Made by a program: the position numbers and the translations under genes. Under the pieces are notes generated by a model, which searched no databases, had not been told where the DNA came from, and was given only the letters and a program-made list of their open reading frames with translations. Source: Micromonospora orduensis (GTDB lineage: Bacteria > Actinomycetota > Actinomycetes > Mycobacteriales > Micromonosporaceae). Taken from it: a DNA stretch of 63,211 bases. Of the stretch, positions 58,366 through 63,211 are shown one piece after another (the stretch's first letter is position 1; each line of letters starts with the position of its first letter). The stretch covers positions 1 to 63,211 of the forward strand of contig NZ_VDFY01000117.1 of assembly GCF_006228125.1 (NCBI RefSeq). Direction: 5' to 3'.

Positions 58366-60460
58366 CGTTCGCCCGGGACAGCCGGCCCGGCCACCAGATC
58401 TTCGGCCCGATGTCGTACGCGAGTGCCGGCACCAGCAGCGACCGGACGATGATCGTGTCGATCAGTACCCCGATGGCGACTGCGGTACCCAGTTCGACGA
58501 GTACCACCAGGGGCAGGACGGCGAGGGCGGAGAAGGTCGCGGCGAGCACGATGCCGGCGGAGGTGATCACTCCGCCGGTGACGGCGAGGCCGGCGAGCAC
58601 ACCGGCGCGGGTGCCGCGCTTGACGGACTCCTCGCGCACCCGGCTCATCAGGAAGATGTTGTAGTCGATGCCGAGCGCGACCAGGAAGACGAACGCGAAC
58701 AGCGGGAACGACGAGTCGACGCCGGGGAAGTCGAAGACGTGCCGGAACAGCAGCGCGCACAGGCCGAGGGTGGCCGCGAAGCTGAGCAGCACGGTGCCGA
58801 TCAGCAGCAGCGGGGCGAGCAGGGCGCGCAGCAGCAGGGCCAGGATGACGGCGATGACCACCAGCACGATCGGGATGATGACGTTCTGGTCGCGGGTCGC
58901 GGCGTCGGAGGTGTCCACGTTGATCGCGGTGAAGCCGCCGACCACGGCGTCCGCGTCGGGCACCCGGTGGACGGCGACCCGCAGCTCGCGGATGGTCCGC
59001 TCGGCGCCGTCGCTGTCCGGCGGGTCGGCCAGGGTCGCCTCCAGTTGCACCCGCCCGTCGACGACCTTCGGTGCGGCGTTCGGGTCCGGCGGGCCGGTCT
59101 GCGGGCCGGCGGTGAGCGGGCGGACGTCGGCGACGCCGGGTACGCCCTGCGCCACCTGGGCAACCTGCCGGGCGGTCTGTTCGGTGGTGAAGATGGTGGC
59201 CGGGCTGCCGGTGCCGGCCGGGTAGTGCCTGGCGATCACCTGCTGCCCGTCGACCGAGTCGGTGCGCTGGGTGAACAGGTCGGACTGACCTAGGGTGGTG
59301 GACCCGAGCTGGGTGAGGCCGAGCGTGAGGAGGGCGAGCACGACGGCGGTGCTCAGCCAGATCGGCCGGGAGTGCCGGGCCACGAAGCCGGCGATGCGGC
59401 TCCAGATGCCGTGTTCGGCGCGCGGGTCGGCCTGGTCCTCGCGGGGCCGTCGGGGCCAGAACGCCCACCGCCCGCCGAGCACCAGCAGTGCGGGCAGGAA
59501 GGTGAGCATCACCAGCAGGGTGGCGGCGATGCCGATGGCGGCGACCGGGCCGAGCGCCCGGTTGGAGTTGAGGCTGGACAGCAGCAGGCAGAGCAGGCTG
59601 ACGATGACGGTGCCGCCGGACGCGATGATGGCGGGTGCGGCGCCCTTCCAGGCGGTGCGCATGGCGTCCCACGGTCGGTCGTGCCGGTGCAGCTCCTCCC
59701 GGTAGCGGGCGATGAGCAGCAGCGCGTAGTCGGTGCCGGCGCCGAAGACCAGCACGGTGAGGATGCCCTGGGCCTGCCCGTTGAGCTTGAGCACGTCGGC
59801 GTCGGCGAGCAGGTAGACGAAGACCGAGGCCAGCGCGTACGACATTCCGGCGGCGAGCAGCGGGAAGATCCAGAGCACCGGGCTGCGGTAGACGATCAGC
59901 AGGATGATCAGCACCACGACGAGGGTGACCAGCAGCAGGGGCCCGTCGATGGCGGAGAAGACCTCGATCAGGTCGGCGAGCAGGCCGGCCGGTCCGGCGA
60001 CGTCCACGGTGAGGCCGTCCCGGTCGCCGCCGGTGATGTCGCGGAGTTGCTCGACGACCGCGCCGATCTCCTCGCCCTCGGCGTCGTCCACCGGTACGAC
60101 GACCTGGAGTGCCTGGCCGTCCGCGCTGGGGATGGGTGGGGGCAGCGGGTTGACCACGCCGGGCACCTGGGCGAACCGGGCGAGGTCGGCGCTCACCCGC
60201 TGCTTGTCCGCGTCGGTGATGCCGGAGGTCCGTTCGTAGACGACAAGCGCCGGGACGGTCTCCCGGTCGACGAAGCCGCCGGCGAGGTCCTGGGCGCGGG
60301 TCGCCTCGGCGTCGGTGGGCAGGAACGCGGCGTTGTCGTTGGTGGCGACCTCACTCAGGCGCCCCGAGTACGGGCCGGCCACCCCGCCGATCACCAGCCA
60401 GGCCAGCACGACCGCCACCGCGATCAGCGTGGCCCTGCCGCCTCGTCCGGCCATCCGCAC
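58337..60460 (-). CDS. MMPL family RND-type transporter
   Basis: 707 residues with two repeats, each of one helix plus a large extracytoplasmic loop followed by five helices, as in MmpL exporters. The Asp/Tyr helix FGAGTDYALLLIARYREEL (first half) and LGIDYNIFLMSRVREE (second half) carry the proton-relay residues. Probable exporter of a lipid or small molecule. Start ATG or GTG at 60460; just upstream lie two direct repeats. Co-transcribed with the flavoprotein. Confidence 0.92.
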   Translation of the reverse strand: MRMAGRGGRATLIAVAVVLAWLVIGGVAGPYSGRLSEVATNDNAAFLPTDAEATRAQDLAGGFVDRETVPALVVYERTSGITDADKQRVSADLARFAQVPGVVNPLPPPIPSADGQALQVVVPVDDAEGEEIGAVVEQLRDITGGDRDGLTVDVAGPAGLLADLIEVFSAIDGPLLLVTLVVVLIILLIVYRSPVLWIFPLLAAGMSYALASVFVYLLADADVLKLNGQAQGILTVLVFGAGTDYALLLIARYREELHRHDRPWDAMRTAWKGAAPAIIASGGTVIVSLLCLLLSSLNSNRALGPVAAIGIAATLLVMLTFLPALLVLGGRWAFWPRRPREDQADPRAEHGIWSRIAGFVARHSRPIWLSTAVVLALLTLGLTQLGSTTLGQSDLFTQRTDSVDGQQVIARHYPAGTGSPATIFTTEQTARQVAQVAQGVPGVADVRPLTAGPQTGPPDPNAAPKVVDGRVQLEATLADPPDSDGAERTIRELRVAVHRVPDADAVVGGFTAINVDTSDAATRDQNVIIPIVLVVIAVILALLLRALLAPLLLIGTVLLSFAATLGLCALLFRHVFDFPGVDSSFPLFAFVFLVALGIDYNIFLMSRVREESVKRGTRAGVLAGLAVTGGVITSAGIVLAATFSALAVLPLVVLVELGTAVAIGVLIDTIIVRSLLVPALAYDIGPKIWWPGRLSRANGEREARDAG

Positions 60461-60470
60461 CCACCCCTAG

Positions 60471-60492
60471 AATCGACGCATCAATCGACGCA
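60471..60492. promoter_or_regulatory. Tandem AATCGACGCA repeats upstream of MMPL gene
   Basis: AATCGACGCA occurs at 60471-60480 and again at 60483-60492, with two bases between, in the 10-40 bp before the MMPL start (minus strand). The 12-bp period places both on the same helix face, as for a regulator. Partner unknown. Confidence 0.45.
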
Positions 60493-60572
60493 GCGGGAGT
60501 CTAAGTCGACATCGACCATCCTGCCGGGCGAGCGCGACGGGGGAGGGCGAAACCGGGGCCATGCGCACGAAA

Positions 60573-60600
60573 ACGCCCGTCGGCCAAGGCCGACGGGCGT
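60573..60600 (-). terminator. Terminator after tRNA-Asn
   Basis: Perfect 13-bp stem (60573-60585 and 60588-60600) with a 2-base loop, followed on the minus strand by a short T-run. It lies 14 bp after the tRNA-Asn 3' end. Confidence 0.8.
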
Positions 60601-60614
60601 GGGGTGAAGCTCTG

Positions 60615-60687
60615 CTCCCCCGATTGGACTCGAACCAATAACCTGCCGGTTAACAGCCGGCTGCTCTGCCAATTGAGCTACAGGGGA
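60615..60687 (-). tRNA. tRNA-Asn (GTT anticodon)
   Basis: Read on the minus strand: acceptor TCCCCTG pairs with CGGGGGA, D-arm AGCTCAATTGGCAGAGC, anticodon loop TGTTAAC with GTT, T-arm TTGGTTCGAGTCCAA, discriminator G. CCA is not encoded. A terminator follows at 60573-60600. Confidence 0.95.
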
Positions 60688-60948
60688 TCGTGCACCGCCC
60701 GGAACCGGATCTCACCGGCGCCGTGCGACGGGACAAGAGTACAGGACATACCCGGGTGGTGGTCCAGTGGGTTCCCTCCCGGTCCGCAGCTCGACAATCC
60801 GGATAAATCGTCATCCCGGCACACGCATGCTTGAGCGGAGAGCAGGATGGGTAGTTAGCTGCGGACAGAGGACGCAGGCGCGAATTGGTCGCCTTCGGAC
60901 GGGGCAACCCGCCGGGGCGACGGCGCGTCAGGTACGGAAGGAGCCGCC

Positions 60949-61353
60949 ATGCGCGGAAAGATCATGTTTCTTGGCGGGCTGGCTGCGGGATTCGTCCTGG
61001 GCGCCCGTGCCGGCCGGGAGAAGTACGAGGAGCTCGTGGTCCGGGGCCGCAAGGTGCTCGACCACCCGACCGTCCAGGAGGCGGCCGGGGTCGCGCAGGC
61101 CCAGGCCAACAAGCTCTACAGCGAGGGCAAGGACAAGCTCGGCCAGACCAAACTGGGCGAGAAGCTGGGCACCGGCAACGGCAGCACCGGCAAGCAGGAA
61201 CTGACCGCCGCCGACGACGCGTTCGCCGGCACGCCCGCCACCGTGGGCGCCAAGACGGGCAGCAGCCCGGTCGGCACGACCTCCGGGTCGCCGTCGGCCA
61301 CCAACCCCCGCACCAAGCCGTCCGGCTCGGGCACCAACGCCAGCACGCTCTGA
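60949..61353 (+). CDS. YtxH-like protein
   Basis: 134 residues. One N-terminal membrane helix (KIMFLGGLAAGFVLGARAG) is followed by a short helical YtxH-type segment (REKYEELVVRGRKVLDHPTVQEAA) and a low-complexity tail rich in Gly, Ser, Thr and Pro. It is a stress- or cell-envelope-linked family in Gram-positive bacteria. ATG 60949 with GGAGCC upstream; a 262-bp non-coding leader lies on its left. Confidence 0.82.
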   Translation: MRGKIMFLGGLAAGFVLGARAGREKYEELVVRGRKVLDHPTVQEAAGVAQAQANKLYSEGKDKLGQTKLGEKLGTGNGSTGKQELTAADDAFAGTPATVGAKTGSSPVGTTSGSPSATNPRTKPSGSGTNASTL

Positions 61354-61383
61354 TCCACCGCACGTAGACCCATCGCACGTCGA

Positions 61384-61413
61384 CGGGCCGGTCGCCGAGA
61401 GGCGACCGGCCCG
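61384..61413. terminator. Hairpin between convergent genes
   Basis: Perfect 13-bp stem (61384-61396 and 61401-61413) with loop GAGA between the YtxH-like gene and the converging isomerase gene. Likely bidirectional terminator. Confidence 0.85.
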
Positions 61414-61431
61414 TGGTCTGTCCGGGTGCGG

Positions 61432-62439
61432 TCAGTCCTTGCTGCTGAACGCCGCGTCGAAGGCGGCGCTCGGGGCGTCGAAGGCGAGCCGGCGGACGAA
61501 CTGCAGCGCCTCCGGAGCGCCGAGCAGGCGGTCCATTCCGGCGTCCTCCCACTCGATCGAGATGGGGCCGGTGTAGCCGATCGCGTTCAACGCGCGGAAG
61601 CAGTCCTCCCAGGGCACGTCGCCGTGCCCGGTGGAGACGAAGTCCCACCCGCGACGCAGATCCGCCCAGGGCAGGTGCGAGGCGAGCCGGCCACGCCGGC
61701 CGTCGCCGGTACGCACCTTCGCGTCCTTGCAGTCCACGTGGTAGATCCGGTCGGCGAAGTCGAAGATGAAGTTCACCGGGTCCAGTTCCTGCCAGACGAA
61801 GTGCGACGGGTCCCAGTTCAGCCCGAACGCGGGCCGGTTGCCGATCGCCTCCAGCGCCCGCTTCGTCGTCCAGTAGTCGTACGCGATCTCGCTGGGGTGC
61901 ACCTCGTGCGCGAACCGCACCCCCACCTCGTCGAACACGTCGAGGATCGGGTTCCACCGGTCGGCGAAGTCCTGGTAGCCGCGCTCGATCATCGACGGCG
62001 ACACCGGGGGGAACATCGCCAGGGTGTGCCAGATCGACGAGCCGGTGAAACCGACGACGGTCTTCACACCGAGCTTCGCCGCCGCCCGCGCGGTGTCCTT
62101 GATCTCCTCGGCGGCCCGCTGGCGGACGCCCTCGGGCTCACCGTCGCCCCAGATCCGGGCGGGCAGGATGTCCTGGTGCCGCTCGTCGATCGGATGGTCA
62201 CAGACCGCCTGGCCGACCAGGTGGTTGGAGATCGTGAAGACCTGAAGGTTGTGCTTCGCGAGCGTCTCCCGCTTGCGGTCGACGTACGAGTCGTCGGCGA
62301 GCGCCTTGTCGACCTCGAAGTGGTCGCCCCAGCAGGCGATCTCCAGACCGTCGTAGCCCCACTCGGAGGCGAGCCGGCAGACCTCCTCGAACGGAAGGTC
62401 AGCCCACTGGCCGGTGAAGAGCGTGATGGGTCGCGCCAT
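61432..62439 (-). CDS. Sugar phosphate isomerase/epimerase-type TIM barrel protein
   Basis: 335 residues of the xylose-isomerase-like AP endonuclease-2 superfamily. Metal-ligand candidates include the Glu in [12 protein letters not shown], the Glu in [10 protein letters not shown], the Asp/His pair LNWDPSHF and YHVDCKD, and the Glu of ISIEWED. Such enzymes isomerise or epimerise sugars or inositols (for example in inositol or ketose catabolism); the substrate cannot be named. ATG 62439 with GGGGAGAAGG upstream. Confidence 0.9.
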   Translation of the reverse strand: MARPITLFTGQWADLPFEEVCRLASEWGYDGLEIACWGDHFEVDKALADDSYVDRKRETLAKHNLQVFTISNHLVGQAVCDHPIDERHQDILPARIWGDGEPEGVRQRAAEEIKDTARAAAKLGVKTVVGFTGSSIWHTLAMFPPVSPSMIERGYQDFADRWNPILDVFDEVGVRFAHEVHPSEIAYDYWTTKRALEAIGNRPAFGLNWDPSHFVWQELDPVNFIFDFADRIYHVDCKDAKVRTGDGRRGRLASHLPWADLRRGWDFVSTGHGDVPWEDCFRALNAIGYTGPISIEWEDAGMDRLLGAPEALQFVRRLAFDAPSAAFDAAFSSKD

Positions 62440-62652
62440 TGTCCTTCTCCCCTGATGTGATGGGGATTCCGTTGTGCGGACCGGGGCGAGGGTGACCGGT
62501 CAGACCGGTACGTGGCACCGAGGCGGAACACCGGTGGATGCCGAGCGCACCTGAGCCCGGCGGGTTGCGCCTCCCACCGGGTCACCGGCCACCGTCACGG
62601 TCGCCGACCCCACCCTATTTGCGCCGCACCCCATCGGGGAAGCCCCGGAACG

Positions 62653-63211
62653 TCACCCGGCCGCTTCTTCGGGCGCCGGGAGGACGGCCCGGACGGCGAA
62701 ACCGCCCTCGGGTCGCGGGCCGGCGGAGAAGATGCCGCCGATGCGTTCGGCACGTCTGCGTACGGCAATCAGCCCTTGGTCGGCACCTCGGGGCTCCCCC
62801 ACCGGCGCGGCGGCGTCGGCGCGGTCGTCGCGTACCTCGATGGTGATGCCCTGGGGGTCGTAGCGCAGGCGGACCGCGACCGGCGCGCCCGGGGCGTGCC
62901 GGCGCGCGTTGGTGAGCGACTCCTCGATGATCCGGTACGCCGCCACGTCGACCGCCTCCGGCAACGGCCGGGGCGCTCCGGCCAGTGCCCAGCGCACCGA
63001 CTGGCCGGCGGCGAAGCCCTCCACCAGCGCGTCGAGACGGTTCAGGCTCGGCGCCGGCCCGGTCAACGGATCGGGCTCGCCGGCCCGGTCCAGCAGCCGG
63101 TGCCCGTGCGCCAGCACCATCCGGCGCCACTGCGCGAAACGCCCCATGCTGGTCAAGGTACGGCAGCCAACTGTGAGCCGGTCCGTGGCCTCGCGGGCGG
63201 CGGGCGGCGGG
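62653..63211 (-). CDS. Sensor histidine kinase, NarL type, truncated by window end
   Basis: C-terminal part of a histidine kinase. The frame stays open through the right edge with no start of its own, so the TTG at 63156 is internal. Visible: the end of the dimerisation helix (RFAQWRRMVLAHGHRLLDRAG), N-box EESLTNARRHAPGAPV, and a degenerate G-box DDRADAAAPVGEPRGADQGLIAVRRRAERIGG. The phospho-acceptor region is outside the window. The response regulator should be downstream at lower coordinates but is absent, so the kinase may be orphan or its partner is further upstream. Confidence 0.82.
   Translation of the reverse strand, partial: PPPAAREATDRLTVGCRTLTSMGRFAQWRRMVLAHGHRLLDRAGEPDPLTGPAPSLNRLDALVEGFAAGQSVRWALAGAPRPLPEAVDVAAYRIIEESLTNARRHAPGAPVAVRLRYDPQGITIEVRDDRADAAAPVGEPRGADQGLIAVRRRAERIGGIFSAGPRPEGGFAVRAVLPAPEEAAG

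Noticed and set aside
1..63211. CRISPR array or rRNA operon.
   Set aside because: No regularly spaced repeat-spacer pattern and no ribosomal RNA-like sequence was seen.

Overview
The window reads as a chromosomal segment of a high-GC Gram-positive actinomycete, most likely Micromonospora or a close relative in the Micromonosporaceae. The grounds are very high GC at third codon positions, many GTG starts, four-base start/stop overlaps, XRE/DUF5753 plus DUF397 pairs, an ECF41 sigma factor, an alditol-oxidase-type flavoprotein, F420-type LLM oxidoreductases and NarL-type two-component systems. The species assignment is inference.

Region 1 (1-7.1 kb) is ordinary chromosome. It holds a secreted alpha-amylase, an L,D-transpeptidase-like cell-wall enzyme, a NarL/DesK two-component system next to a DrrAB-type ABC exporter, and an alpha/beta hydrolase behind a tandem, partly palindromic repeat.

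Region 2 (7.1-38.8 kb) is a defence island. All six components of a type 2 BREX (Pgl) system lie on the minus strand: brxHI, brxD, pglZ and pglY (7.1-17.1 kb), pglX (23.6-27.1 kb) and pglW (32.4-36.5 kb). Other modules are inserted between them: two small coupled genes, an XRE-DUF397 pair, small unknown genes, a DEDDh exonuclease, an XRE-ImmA-PIN three-gene module, a prolyl oligopeptidase overlapping the pglX start, a VapBC-like pair, and a plus-strand two-gene cassette at 30.4-32.4 kb. That cassette sits between two copies of the pglW 3' end, one intact and one frameshifted remnant about 93% identical by eye. Its two proteins carry matching short motifs, at the C-terminus of the first and the N-terminus of the second. 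This is the best candidate for an undescribed system. The island ends with a QatB-QatC pair, divergent from pglW and without QatA or QatD in view.

Region 3 (38.8-53.3 kb) is mixed chromosome. It holds a site-2-type protease with CBS domains, an alditol-oxidase-like flavoprotein, an LLM oxidoreductase, an apparently leaderless ArsR-SRPBCC operon, a phage-like glycosidase pair, an HTH-MFS locus framed by two identical-architecture palindromes, an HD-hydrolase remnant, a Uma2 nuclease, an ECF41 sigma factor with an FAD oxidoreductase, and a secreted serine hydrolase.

Region 4 (53.3-57 kb) is gene-poor and scarred: small membrane genes, a SHOCT protein, a transposase C-terminal remnant with 25-bp-period repeats, a second alpha/beta hydrolase, a peptidase E and a tRNA with a CAT anticodon. 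Region 5 (57-63.2 kb) holds an amine-oxidase-like flavoprotein coupled to an MMPL transporter, tRNA-Asn, a YtxH-like protein, a sugar isomerase/epimerase-type TIM barrel and a NarL-type histidine kinase cut by the window end. I saw no rRNA genes, CRISPR arrays or intact insertion sequences.
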